From contig NC_079236.1 in the NCBI RefSeq assembly GCF_028502605.1, positions 1,426,001 through 1,490,000 of the forward strand: a stretch of 64,000 nucleotides of DNA. Direction: 5' to 3'. This document shows positions 1-10,679 of the stretch, in pieces. Source of the DNA: Trichoderma breve. Taxonomy: Eukaryota > Ascomycota > Sordariomycetes > Hypocreales > Hypocreaceae. Numbering within the stretch: position 1 is the stretch's first letter; each line of letters starts with the position of its first letter. The notes under the pieces are model-generated. The model was not told the DNA's origin. It did not search any database and was given only the letters and a program-made list of their open reading frames with translations. The translations under genes and the position numbers were made by a program.

Positions 1-165
1 AATGAATCCAAGAAAATATGTGCATGTTGCTATATACAAGTGGTATCTCAGGGGGCCTCTCGAGCCAGTTCGTGACTTCAAAAAGAGAATATACATCAAT
101 CATGATCCTCCGCCGCCTCATTGTCATTATATCTACAAATACACACACGAAAGACACCGCCCACT

Positions 166-250
166 CTAAAGAGCATAGTTCTCCGTGTGCAAAAAAATCT
201 CTTCCGCTCTACAGAGCATAGTTCTCTGTATGCAAAAATATCTCTTCCAG
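166..250 (-). repeat. Tandem duplication of the ferric reductase 3' end
   Basis: Two direct copies lie 43 bp apart, at about 166-207 and 209-250. The inner copy (209-250) is the real end of the ferric reductase gene, with residues EEIFLHTENYAL and a TAG stop. The outer copy (166-207), just past that stop, encodes the same twelve residues and a TAG in a shifted frame. Inside those codons the copies differ only at four third positions, all silent. Similarity starts exactly at the stop codon and ends at the EE pair. How the outer copy could be expressed is unknown. Confidence 0.85.
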
Positions 251-2719
251 CTCATCGTCGCCCCAAATCTCCGCCTGGAGCTTCGCCACCGTGTTGGCCA
301 CGCCCACTCTCATCCCCGGAGGACCACACACAAAGACGGCGGTCCTTCGGCCCAAGATGCCTCTGCCCTCGGGCCCACCTGTGGCCCATTGCTTGAGCAT
401 GTATCCAAGGTCGGGGCGGCCGTACTCGATAGTCCAACCGTCTTCGGTGATTTGGTGCGGCATGGGGAACGCAGATCGCATTAGGTTCTTTTGGAATTCG
501 GTGGGAGTCTGCGGGAACCCAAAGTCAAACCCGGCTGGTGGGCCAAAGGTCGATACGGGACGATCGCTAGGGCCGCCAGCAGGAATGCCAGAATTGTACA
601 AATGCGCCAGCTCAGGGACCGCGATGGGCTGAGGCTGGGGTTGAGGCTCAGGCTCCTCTAGTGGCGTATCATGCTGCTTTTTATCCTCGGGATAGCCATT
701 CTCGTTGAGGTTGCCCAGATTATCTTCAGGAAGGGCACCCTGGCTCATCGGCGGCTCATTAGAGGATGGGTGAGGGAGAGGCGGTGGCGGCGGATATTGA
801 TGAGGTTGGAGGTATTTTTGTTGTGGCAGTGCCGTGATGCGATCCTCATTCTCTTCGCGAAGTTCGCGCTCTCGCTCCGGGTCTCCCATTGCCTCAGCCT
901 GAATAAAGGCCGAGTTTCGCTTTGAGGCAATGCCTGCGACAAAGCCGTCTAGTTTGTCGTGAAGCTTGTGAGTCAAGGCCCGGGTATTTGACCCGTTTAT
1001 GGGAGCAGTCATTTGCTGCCCTTGTCGGTTCCGCACAGCTGTAGTGACAAAGAATTTACAGCTTACGCTCTCAGGAGGAGCGGATTCACGGCAGATGCGC
1101 AGCTCCTCTCGGAACCAGTCCATGTCTTCGAATTTCTTCATGGCCCAAACGACGACGACCTTTCTAGTGATGGCCTTGCCATCTCGCATTCGCTTCACCA
1201 GATTGAGAAGCTGGGATATCAATGACGTGATGCCGCTTCCACCAGCAATGAGGATGCAGGTGTCAAAAGCGGCCAGATCGCGCCTCATGCCGCCGTAGGG
1301 ACCATCCAAGAACGCACGGTACGTATGGAAAGGACCTTTCTCAATGGCAGTGTCTAGGACCTTGCGCGTGAATCCACCATAGGCCTTGAATAGGAGGATG
1401 CAATCCCGATAGTTTTCTCCGTATTCAGAAGGGAAATCCTCGCTGCAGAGGGATGAGATAGTGAATGGGTGGTTATCGAAGAATGAGATGCCAGGCATTC
1501 GAAGATAGACGTATTGACCAGGCTTCCATCTCATCTGAGTGGGAATGGTGACCTTGATGGCGTTCTCGGCCATGAGGGTGATTGCAGCCTCATCGCCAAC
1601 CATAAAGGACAGTCGTCCAGGCCATGCCCAGTTAAGTTTAAAGACCCGCAAGAGATTGCAGACTCCCCAGATGGCACAAGTGGCATAGAGGTAGTCCCAG
1701 GTGAGGAGCCGGTTGGCTGTGTGCCAGAACAACACGCCTACGTAGAGGATGCCGACCGGGACGTGAAGGATAACAAATGCTTCGTATGCAACTCTCCGAA
1801 TCCAGGGGAGAGAGAACACGTTAAGCCAAAGCAGCGGAACGATGCAGGCAATTCCCGTGCCGTAAATTATGCCCTTTGAAGGAGGAAAAGTCGAGCCCCA
1901 GACTGACAAGCCATTGTCTTCCCATACAGGTTGAACGTAGAATGGGATCATGTGAATTAATGAAAGGAATAGACAAAGGTAGCTGAGCCATCGGTGAAAG
2001 ACGTTTAGTCGCTCTGGTCCAATGCCAAGCAACATGGTCAGTATGTTTGTCTTCATGCCAGTCGCAATAATCCACGGAGTCAATGCCACGGACAGCATGC
2101 CGGACCTGATGGCCACGGGCGGCGCTCCAAACCGAATGCTCTCCCAGTAGAGTGGCTGCTGGAGGAAGGTGTAGAGGGTGACAAAGGCAAAGGCGATGAA
2201 TGTCGTCGCCAGAACGGAGAGCGACGAAAAGGTAAACCGATACTTTCCAATGACGATATCTGGAACAGATCTATAGAAAACCCATCGAAACAAGGCTAGT
2301 GTGTCGTTGACAAATCCAATGGACGAGAAGTGAGCCTTGGGGCGGAACTTTTCACCCATAGGGTTGCCGTCGGGGAAGAACTCCTGGGCCATGCCGGTGC
2401 GAATGGCGGCCTGGACGAAATTGGAGTCGACATTGTAAGTCTCCTGGTAATGTGTCTCTATTTGTTGTTTGTAAATGGCCTGGCGAATCTTGTCTTGCCA
2501 AAAGTGCCACATGCGAACCACAAAGATGCAGCCAGAGAGGGCAGCCGCGAAGTATGTCCACCCGAGGGCATATTTGCCGGCCTTGGACCAAGGGTCGACA
2601 GTGTCCGCCTGAACAAGACCCGGTGGGCTTGTAGGAGTCAAGGGAATCAGTATCCGCTTGACGACGTCGGAAACGCTTCGCGTGGCCTGGGTGGTGAGCT
2701 CCTGCATATGGGGTGCCAT
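209..2719 (-). CDS. Ferric reductase-like transmembrane NADPH oxidoreductase (FRE family)
   Basis: A single-exon 836-residue protein of the ferric/cupric reductase family. Such enzymes move electrons from NADPH through FAD and two hemes across the plasma membrane to reduce extracellular metal ions. Visible parts are an N-terminal membrane helix (about 50-70), a multi-helix core (about 160-350) and four candidate heme ligands in two pairs, H242/H256 and H319/H333. The FAD motif DNHPFTISS is at 416-424, DGPYG at 472-476, the nucleotide-binding GGSGIT at 493-498 and a CGPPGM motif near residue 805. Between the two parts of the NAD-binding domain is a hydrophilic, Pro/Gln/Glu-rich insert of about 180 residues with no clear domain. 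The ATG at 2719 opens the frame and no intron is needed. The protein is longer than typical family members mainly because of that insert. The metal preference cannot be told from sequence. Confidence 0.9.
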   Translation of the reverse strand: MAPHMQELTTQATRSVSDVVKRILIPLTPTSPPGLVQADTVDPWSKAGKYALGWTYFAAALSGCIFVVRMWHFWQDKIRQAIYKQQIETHYQETYNVDSNFVQAAIRTGMAQEFFPDGNPMGEKFRPKAHFSSIGFVNDTLALFRWVFYRSVPDIVIGKYRFTFSSLSVLATTFIAFAFVTLYTFLQQPLYWESIRFGAPPVAIRSGMLSVALTPWIIATGMKTNILTMLLGIGPERLNVFHRWLSYLCLFLSLIHMIPFYVQPVWEDNGLSVWGSTFPPSKGIIYGTGIACIVPLLWLNVFSLPWIRRVAYEAFVILHVPVGILYVGVLFWHTANRLLTWDYLYATCAIWGVCNLLRVFKLNWAWPGRLSFMVGDEAAITLMAENAIKVTIPTQMRWKPGQYVYLRMPGISFFDNHPFTISSLCSEDFPSEYGENYRDCILLFKAYGGFTRKVLDTAIEKGPFHTYRAFLDGPYGGMRRDLAAFDTCILIAGGSGITSLISQLLNLVKRMRDGKAITRKVVVVWAMKKFEDMDWFREELRICRESAPPESVSCKFFVTTAVRNRQGQQMTAPINGSNTRALTHKLHDKLDGFVAGIASKRNSAFIQAEAMGDPERERELREENEDRITALPQQKYLQPHQYPPPPPLPHPSSNEPPMSQGALPEDNLGNLNENGYPEDKKQHDTPLEEPEPQPQPQPIAVPELAHLYNSGIPAGGPSDRPVSTFGPPAGFDFGFPQTPTEFQKNLMRSAFPMPHQITEDGWTIEYGRPDLGYMLKQWATGGPEGRGILGRRTAVFVCGPPGMRVGVANTVAKLQAEIWGDDELEEIFLHTENYAL

Positions 2720-5135
2720 GATGGATAGCAGGTAATGGCTGCAGCTGGTTCAGCTGCGTCGTAGCAAAAACGTGGCGGACGAGGTACGAGTTGGAGTTGG
2801 AGTTGGTATTACCCCCGTGCTTGCTTGGGACGTAGGCAATGAGAAAGCCCGCGGTTTCAACCTGGGCCAAGGATAGCGAATGCTTCTATCGCATTGCAGC
2901 CAGGCGCTTATAGCCCGCCGATCAGGACTTGCTGCCGTGAATGTGTGGCTATGAAACCGCAGCGCGCTCTGGAGTCATAACGAGTAGTACCAGACTTCTC
3001 GAAACGAAACAAAGCCCAATGATTAAGATTAACGAGAGAGCTGGGCAGTGAGATGGCAAAGATTGATCAACAACTGATGAGCGGTGGGGGGCTGAATGCG
3101 GCGGCCCGTGAGGATATAAAGCACAAGCATGGCTCAAAGAGCTTCCCTCCTCCCTGCACTCGCTAATATGGAGCGAGTGATACAGGGATTTTTAAGTCGG
3201 TGGATCACATCAACGATGGGCTAGTGACGGCTGCAAAGGTCTGGGTGACAAGCGCGGGAAAGATACGGACGAGCATCAGATGTTGGTGACACGCCAAATC
3301 GCCATGCGGGCAACGGTCGATATGGCCTGAATCGTTCAATAGTTCGGACAAAAGCAGACAAACGAAAGCCGTGATGGGACGCAACAGGGACGCATCAGGG
3401 CTCCCCAGCGGCTGGGCAGGCCGCGAGATTGGTCGCTTCTTGCATCCGGGGATTGCGCACGCCGAGCACGAATTGGCGCGGCCCAATGTGACAGGCGAGG
3501 TGATGAACGAGGCGGCATGCAGGTCAAGCTACCGCAATCTAGCCATGGTGTGCTCCAACCAGGCAACGGCAACAGGACGAATTTGCTAGCGGGCGGGGCG
3601 AAATGGCTGCTCGGCAGACGGTTGATGATCGAGCAAGGGTTCGTCTGCATGAGCACGGCGGAAGCTAACGAACAAAGTCGATTCATGTCTGTCTTTGGTG
3701 CTCCATGCTCGTACTGCCTCCATCGACATCCCATCTCTCAGGAACAGAACTGTACTGTACGGAGTCGCATCCGCCACAAGATCCACAAGTTTGCTGACAA
3801 GGGCTCCATGCTGCTACTCGTAGTCGTACAGTAACCGTTGGTGATGACACACACAGTCCTGTCCTTGTCCTGGTGAAGAAATAGACTCCGAGGTATTATC
3901 CCACAAGCCCACTGTTGATTACAGCAGAATGGCCATGGCGAATGCTACCGTCTTGAGAACGGCGTGAATCCGGCCACCAAGCCATGAACACCGCCCATCA
4001 GCAGCCCTAGCACGAATGAGGGGAAACCAGATTTCTGCATTGAGCCACTCACGAGCTCCAACAGCTCCCAATCGAGGGACCGTTTGGGCAAGTAAAAACG
4101 GCGCTCCAGAAGCTGTTGGTGACGGATCTAGTGGCCATATGCACTCTGCACCGTGATTCGACGGGCGGCAGGGCGAGGGGGGACCGTCGTGGACATGGGC
4201 GGTAAAACACGGCGTGTGATTCGCTGGGATGCTTGCTGGCCGACAGCGGTCTGAGCAAATAAGGCTCTGGGAATCGCTCGCCAAGATTCTGATAATCTCA
4301 CAAAGAGCGCTAACAGCCGGAGTCTGACGGATCGCGTGGGATGAATTTGAGTGTCTCACAGGGCTTTTCTTTCTTTCTAACTGCTGGTGGTGTTGAGGTT
4401 TGGCGCTGCTTGTGCCTGTGCTCGTGCTCGTGCTTCTCTGGTGGCTGCTGTTACTAGCCTGTTAGTGGCCCGGAGAAATGGCCGTCCGGCAAATGCTTGC
4501 TTCTTCCCCTGGCCTGGGCGCCTTTGTTCTGCGAGAATCACCCGATTGCGATATTGTAGAAGTTGTCAAGCATGGACCTCTCCCTGCGCAATCTGCTTGC
4601 ATCCGGTATATACGATACGTAGACAATCGGCATCTATCTGGCCATGACAGCGTCGCAGCCAAATCACGTGCAACACCAATCGGAAGTCAAACTTTGTGTC
4701 CGAGCAGCTCTTTAACTAGGCTTCGCTGCCGATTGATAATGATTCCAGCCTGGAGAGACGCGTCAGTTGGGTATATATCGAACCACTGTCTCCATACATG
4801 ACACCAAGTAATCGGCAACGACGGCATCGATCGCCATCCCCGTCTTTGCATCTCCGAATTCCCAAGCAATCTCCAGCTGCCGGGCGAGACGAGATGGACT
4901 CTGGCGTCAGCCTTGTGCTCCACCCCGGTTTTATTGGCTGTAGATTGTCCAAGCTCCCCCACCCGCAAGGCTGAGAGCTCAAGTTTTCTTTCTTTTTGGG
5001 CCACGGCGGCGCAGAGAACAAATCCCGAAACACACGACACACTCGATACGGCCCTTGTTCTGATGTTATAATTCTGCATCTGTCTTTCGATTATATCCAT
5101 CAGCCACGCGGAAGTCTTCCGAAATCACCGTCATC
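2720..5135. other. Divergent intergenic region, no gene seen
   Basis: A 2.4 kb gap between the ferric reductase and Rrp43 starts, so it must hold both promoters. The open frames inside are short, overlap on both strands and have no recognisable domain. Isolated GATA cores occur (for example near 4289 and 4735), but they are too common to call as iron-regulator sites. No tRNA or repeat was recognised. Confidence 0.5.
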
Positions 5136-6149
5136 ATGGCACCCGAGGTGGGCCTGTCGCGCTCGACCTTTGCTAAGCTCTCTCCTCATCCGTATCTGCT
5201 CGCAAATCTCGAACCATCCGACGACTCTGTTCCACCTGCGCGAAGCAATGGCCGAGCTCCTTTCGAGGTCCGGACACCCACAGTGAACCTCTCCAGCTTA
5301 TCACATGCCCACGGAAGTGCCCTAGTCAGGACAGGGGATACAACCGTCATTTGCGGAATTCGGGGCGAAACAATCCTGACAGACCACATCCCCAACTTCC
5401 GCGCGTCCAATACACAGACAGAATTGGCCGAGTACGACTTGTTGGTTCCGAATATTGAATTGGCCACCGGGTCGGCGCCACAATTTTTGCCCGGCGGTCC
5501 GCCCACAACTCTCGCTCAGACATTGAGCACCAGAATCTATTCCCTTCTACACAGCTCCAAGCTGCTGCGCGCTGAAGATTTGCGGATATGGCACAAACGA
5601 CCGGCCGAAGCTCCGATCCCGGTCGACGACGAAGAGGAGGGAGGGAATGAGCAGCAAGAAGGAGAAGAGACCGTGGTGGCATATTGGGTGCTGTATATCG
5701 ATCTCTTCTTCATCTCGTTCGACGGCAATCCCTTTGATGCAGCTTGGGCAGCAACCGTGGCTGCTCTCCGCGACACCAAGCTACCCCAAGCTCGCTACGA
5801 TCCAGACAGAGAGATGATTATATGCTCCAGAAAAGACCCCAAGCCTCTCACGGTGGAAACCATGCCCATTGCTTGCACAGCAGTCATTTTCACAGGCAAA
5901 GAGACGAAAGACCAGGCTCCAGATGGCAAATTCTGGATGTTGGCTGACCCAGATACCCTGGAGGAATCATTATGCAACGAGACAGTTACGATTGTCATTG
6001 ACTGCTCTGGCGGCTCAAAACGAATCCTGTCCATCTCGAAGCACGGAGGCACGGTCATGTCGGCGAAGCTACTTGGGTCGAAGGAGTTTCTCGACTGGGC
6101 AAGTAAGCGGTGGGAGGGCCTTGCATCGGCAATCACTGGCAGCCGATGA
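5136..6149 (+). CDS. RRP43: Exosome complex core subunit Rrp43 (RNase PH-like)
   Basis: An intronless 337-residue protein. It matches the RNase PH-like ring subunits of the eukaryotic exosome, the 3'-to-5' RNA-decay machine of nucleus and cytoplasm. The N-terminal LSPHPYLLANLEPSDDS region is followed by a TVNLSSLSHAHGSALVRTGD block (about residues 50-70) typical of the fold. The canonical R-x-DGR start of the domain is altered to a diverged ARSNGR, as expected for a catalytically dead ring subunit. An acidic, low-complexity stretch (about 165-180) sits inside the domain. The family has several paralogues (Rrp42, Rrp43, Rrp45, Mtr3). Rrp43/EXOSC8 fits best, but that choice was made by eye. The ATG at 5136 is the first in frame. 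Confidence 0.82.
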   Translation: MAPEVGLSRSTFAKLSPHPYLLANLEPSDDSVPPARSNGRAPFEVRTPTVNLSSLSHAHGSALVRTGDTTVICGIRGETILTDHIPNFRASNTQTELAEYDLLVPNIELATGSAPQFLPGGPPTTLAQTLSTRIYSLLHSSKLLRAEDLRIWHKRPAEAPIPVDDEEEGGNEQQEGEETVVAYWVLYIDLFFISFDGNPFDAAWAATVAALRDTKLPQARYDPDREMIICSRKDPKPLTVETMPIACTAVIFTGKETKDQAPDGKFWMLADPDTLEESLCNETVTIVIDCSGGSKRILSISKHGGTVMSAKLLGSKEFLDWASKRWEGLASAITGSR

Positions 6150-6751
6150 ATCTAGAATACCATATAATACCATAATTGTCAGGCATTGAGAGCCATTTTT
6201 GCGTTACGATGTTCCGTTGGCCAGCTCATGCAAAGCGCCAACTATAGTACTACTAGGAAACTTTGCACATTGTACCGGATATAGGGTCCGGAATAGATAG
6301 AATCAGGCTGTCAAGTACAAACAAAAAACTTCATGGTTCAAAGCAGGCATGTGTCAACCATTCGAACCACCCTTTCAGACTTTATATCTAGGGCAGTAGA
6401 TACCGGCCGACGACTCTCTCTACCGCTCTAGTCGAATGAGGCCGCGATGCCACGTACATAAAGTACCAAAGACATAACGTGAAAAATTCAACAAGCGGTT
6501 AAACTATAGAGAAGAAAAAGAAGAAGAAAAAAAAGCTCAGAGAACAGAAGCTCAATTTTTTAGCCTACTGCCAGAGCACGCACAGGCCACCCGACTTAGC
6601 TAATCCAAATCCTGCCTCCCCACTTCGCTTGAGCTCCGAACCTTTCCAAACCCTTTAGCTAGCCAACACTTAACGAAACTATTTTTTCCTACTCCGTTTC
6701 TGTTTTTTCTCTTCTTTCTTTTTCCTCTCTCCATCGTCTTTCGACCGAACC
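6150..6751. other. Intergenic region between Rrp43 and the Rab escort gene
   Basis: About 600 bp holding the Rrp43 3' end and the promoter and leader of the next gene. The last 100 bp before the ATG is strongly pyrimidine-rich, common for fungal 5' leaders. No gene, RNA or repeat was recognised. Confidence 0.5.
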
Positions 6752-8529
6752 ATGGAATCCCTCTCAGACACAAAGTGGGATGTAGTGATCAGCGGCACGG
6801 GGCTCCAGCAATCCCTTCTCGCCCTGTAAGCTTCGGATTCCATCGGCTTGGCTTTTGCTCCAAACTGACTGACCAGCCTCGTCTCGTGAAGTGCCCTGTC
6901 GCGATCTGGCAAGAACATCCTCCACGTCGATCCTAACGAGTACTATGGCGAGGCCGAGGCTGTTCTGAGCCTGCAGGAGGTTGACGAGTGGGCTGCTAGA
7001 CGCCAGTCGGAGGATGGCGATGGCGTTTTTGCAGCTGCGCGGGTGACTCGTCCCGACGGCCCCGAAAGCTTGTCGTCGAGGGGATACACCCTCGCCCTGG
7101 CGCCGCAGCTGATCCACACGCGCTCAGAGCTCCTGTCGAAGCTGGTTTCGTCGAAAGCCTTTCGGCAGCTCGAGTTCCTTGCTGTTGGCTCGTTTTACAT
7201 CTATCAGCCTTCGTCCGCAGAGTCTTCAGCTCCTAGCCTCAGCCGCATACCTTCGACTCGAGAAGACGTGTTTGCCAACACGACGATTTCAGTCAAAGCA
7301 AAGCGCGGGCTTATGAAGTTTCTCAAGTTTGTGCTGGACTACAACGTTGAGCCGCAGACGGATGTGTGGAAGCCACATGCAGGCGACTCGCTGGCGAGTT
7401 TTCTTGCGGCAGAGTTTAAGCTTGACGCCGCCCTGCAGGCCTACATTATCACTCTGACTCTCAGCTTGGATGGCAAGATATCGACAGAAGCTGGTTTGGC
7501 TGCTATCCACCGCCATATTACCTCCATGGGGGTCTTTGGCGCAGGTTTTGCAGCTGTTTATCCCAAATGGGGTGGCCTCTCTGAGATTGCCCAAGTGGGC
7601 TGTCGAGCCGGTGCCGTCGGCGGCGCCGTGTATATGCTCGGCGTTGGCATCAAGGACGTTCAGAAAGCCCCTCACACGGCCGAAATGCCTGAAGAGCTGG
7701 ACATTGTCCTATCAAACGACATGGCGATAAAGTCAAAAGCCTTAGTGAAAGCCCTAGGCAAGCCGGCAGGCGAAAGCCGCCGCCTGAGCAGACTCACAGC
7801 CATTGTCAACTCAGGTCTACCATCGCTCTTCGAGACGGTGACTGATGGCGCCCCGACTCCAGCCGTCGGCGTAGTCGCGATTCCCGCTGGAACACCGTTT
7901 GGTGAAGACGGAGTCTCATCTGAGTACCCTATCTATGCTCTGGCTCATTCAAGTGACGCCGGCGAATGCCCTTCTGGACAATGTAAGTTTCATTCTTTCT
8001 CTTTCTCTCATTGTATTTCCTGCCCTGTGTTATGATGATAAAACCTTAACGAATACTTATCTACATTGGCTGAATCCCATTGACGATAACTCCTCTGACA
8101 ACCTGATACACACCCTCATCATTAGCATTTCTTGTCTTTCACATCTCTTCTCTCGGATAGTTTGCTAATGGTTCATCAGGCGTATTATATCTAAGCACAC
8201 TTACAAGCCCAGATGCTCAGACACATCTTGAAAAAGCGCTCCAATCCCTTTTGGCTTCCCTCTCTGCAGACGGCCAAGAGCCTCCCAAGTCACTCTACCA
8301 GTTGTATTATGAGCAAACTGGTTTTGACGTTCCATCCGTAAACATTGATGGGAGATCTGCTGTATTCTCCTTGCTACCTTTGGATCTCGCGTTTAATGAC
8401 TCTGTACTGGATCCTGTTCGGAGCGCATGGGAAATGATTGCGTCTCCTGCTACGGAAGAAGCATCCGCAGAGTATCTAGTATTCACAGATCGGGAGGGTG
8501 CTGATGCCGAAGATGAATTTGATAATTGA
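6752..8529 (+). CDS. MRS6: Rab escort protein (Rab geranylgeranyltransferase component A)
   Basis: Exons 6752-6825, 6892-7982 and 8180-8529 join in frame into 504 residues. Rab escort proteins present newly made Rab GTPases to geranylgeranyltransferase II in the cytosol and deliver them to membranes. The N-terminus has the GDI-type dinucleotide-fold signature (SGTGLQQSLLALAL, then HVDPNEYYG), split by intron 1. The wording is closer to REP/Mrs6 than to Rab GDI, which has a different GTGLTEC version. Further GDI-superfamily blocks include GGVYMLG-like text (here GGAVYMLGVGIK, about residue 285-296). Intron 2 (197 bp) has a GCTAAT branch site and a CAG acceptor, and the third exon continues the domain without loss. 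The C-terminus is acidic. Start ATG 6752 immediately precedes the conserved fold. Confidence 0.88.
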
Positions 8530-8847
8530 TTAGCTACCAGATGTGCATTAAATGAACTATTATATACCCCTGAACGTTCCTATACTTTGTCCCGACTGTA
8601 ATTCTAACCGTGGTGCCTCCCTGATTACTTTTGTTATAAGAAAGGGGGGCTACATAATTATCGTTGAAGCATATCAAGTATACAATCACCATAAACGATC
8701 CTGGTAGCTGGCAGCTGTTATTGGCCCAGGTGGTACAGCCTTGCGATTACGCATCACATTCGAACTCTTCACCATCTTTCTGTCTCATTGTATACTAATC
8801 TAAGTATTTCCATTGGAACTGCTCACATGAGACCTCGTAGTTTTCCA
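8530..8847. other. Convergent 3' region
   Basis: About 320 bp between two converging genes. It is AT-rich, holds both transcript ends, and shows no gene or repeat. Confidence 0.5.
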
Positions 8848-9534
8848 TCACTCACCGGCCCTTGGCGCGCCCTCAAGCTTCTTATAAGCAGCCCGAACTT
8901 CCGGCAAAGAACTAATCCTCGCAAGCCACTGTCTGACAAGAGGGCAGTCCTCCAAGCTCAATCCCGCAAACTGATGCTTCTTAACCCAGGCTTGAAAATG
9001 CAGATCCACCGAAGTGACCCTGGACCCCCCCAGAACCGTCTCGCCGCCGCTCCTCCTCAGCTGCTTCTCAAACGTGCCGTAGAAGCGAAGCGCCTGCCCC
9101 CGGTACCGGTTCAGCGCGTCCTCATTCTTCGTCGCGTTGTAGTTCTGGTACCAGTTCACCTGGCCCGTCATGGGTCCCAGCGTCGTGAGCAGGAATTGCT
9201 CCCACTTTTCAAAGTCGACGATATCCTGCTCGCTGCTGCTTTTCGGGCCCAACAGTCCGTCCTTGTCGTACACGCGACGAAGGTAATTCATGATTGCGCC
9301 GCTCTCCCAGCTTACGACACCGGTGTTTGGGTCTTCGAGGGCAGGGACGCGGCTGTTTTCATTGATCTTGAGAAAAGCGGCGCCGAGGACTCCTTTTTGA
9401 GGGTCATTGCCAAATTGCCACATCTTTACGTCGTAAGGAACTTTGAGGAATTCGAGGGCCATGGCGATTTTGAATGGGTTGGGTCCAGCCTCGTGGGCCT
9501 GGAGGAGGAGAGGTTTGATGGTTTGCTTTGGCAT
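8848..9534 (-). CDS. Glutathione S-transferase, Ure2-like
   Basis: A single-exon 228-residue soluble protein. The N-terminal thioredoxin-like half carries AGPNPFKIAMALEFLKVPY and NENSRVPALEDP, then a WESGAIMNYL block, the usual glutathione-site landmarks (N-x-R-V-P-A and E-S-G). The all-helical C-terminal half follows from about residue 95. The layout and length fit the fungal Ure2p-like/GTT class, which conjugates glutathione to electrophiles or has peroxidase activity. The substrate cannot be inferred. The gene is divergent to a second, different transferase at 10680, with 1.1 kb between their starts. The two are clearly different proteins, so this is not a recent tandem duplication. Confidence 0.88.
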   Translation of the reverse strand: MPKQTIKPLLLQAHEAGPNPFKIAMALEFLKVPYDVKMWQFGNDPQKGVLGAAFLKINENSRVPALEDPNTGVVSWESGAIMNYLRRVYDKDGLLGPKSSSEQDIVDFEKWEQFLLTTLGPMTGQVNWYQNYNATKNEDALNRYRGQALRFYGTFEKQLRRSGGETVLGGSRVTSVDLHFQAWVKKHQFAGLSLEDCPLVRQWLARISSLPEVRAAYKKLEGAPRAGE

Positions 9535-10679
9535 GTTTTACTCGCTGATAACGTAGTTCTGGTGTTTTCGTTGCTTCCTTTGCGTCAAATAATGTGCTTT
9601 CTATAGCATATCTTGGGACTTTTGGGTGTCGTATGCCGACATTTATGTACTTGAAGCCCCTTAAGTGCTTGTCTATGCAGTTGCATCAGGTGGAATACAG
9701 CTTTGAGCATCCACCCGACTCAACATTCTCGAATCCGCAACAAATTTCCAGCAGCTCCAGTCGAGGGACCACATGTCATGCTCAGCCATTGCTTGGAGCG
9801 GCTTCTCGACGATGGCTTCATGTTTTCACCGCTCGCGGATTCACAGTCTTGGCCCATGTCACTCGGCAGTGACTCCTACAAGTGTGAGGACAGAAAAACA
9901 GGGAATGAAGAGATTTGGAACACGCATGCCAAAATTATGTACATATAGAAGTGATCGTCATTCAGTGAAGTAATACTATGTGCTCATGTTGTGGATGTAT
10001 ATGCATTTACATGTTATTCTGCGGTCCATATTTTATTTCTCTGTCCTCCACTTGCCGAATTCTGCTGCCACGAAGCTTAGAAGTGAACCCCCACTACTAG
10101 GTAATGACCGGTAGCGGAGCTTAAAGCAACAACAGCGCCCAAGCGGGCAAATGGATACCTTCAATGTTTGCGATGTATCCAGTTCTCGATGGCGCAGACT
10201 GCAACTCAACTCCAGACAAAGTCCAAAGTTGAAAGTCGAGTGTTTGACTACAACAGATTTGTAGGCGGGACTTTTGCATGGTTTTCTCGCTTTTGGATTT
10301 CTAAGCCATCGCAATCACTTGCCGCACGACAACAGGTGCACATACAAGTTACGTCTGGTGATATGGCCTCAGGAGAACCCAATGGCTTCTTCCTCAACAT
10401 GATCGCGCCGTGTCATGTCAAAGTAGACGCTTGGCCACAATTATAAATCTCCTTGCTTATGAATGAATGGATGATGACCGATCATCCACCGAGGAGTGGT
10501 TCGAGTTACGCAATGGTGCCGAAAGAAGCACGACTGCACGATTCAGACTCAACTACAAAACTGCGTCTCGATGCCCTCGAATTTAGAAGGACCAAAACGT
10601 TTGAGTTACGCATTCTCCCACATATTCTGCTCCGTTCCATCACAAAACTTGCGAATAAACTCGCCCTCTCTTCAATACC
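9535..10679. other. Divergent promoter region between two GST genes
   Basis: A 1.1 kb gap from which the two glutathione S-transferase genes are read outward. Short open frames on both strands show no domain. A shared stress-response promoter is possible, but no motif was clear enough to name. Confidence 0.45.

Noticed and set aside
3336..4359. Several minus-strand frames upstream of the ferric reductase
   Set aside because: They overlap each other in different frames and show no domain. They are best explained as chance frames in a promoter region.
9594..9973. Overlapping plus-strand frames between the two GST genes
   Set aside because: Three frames are open over the same bases with no domain. 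Promoter DNA is the simpler reading.
10490..10520. GGTTCGAGTTA, resembling a tRNA B box
   Set aside because: The CC of the B box is missing, and no A box or acceptor stem pairs with it. No tRNA gene was found elsewhere in the window.
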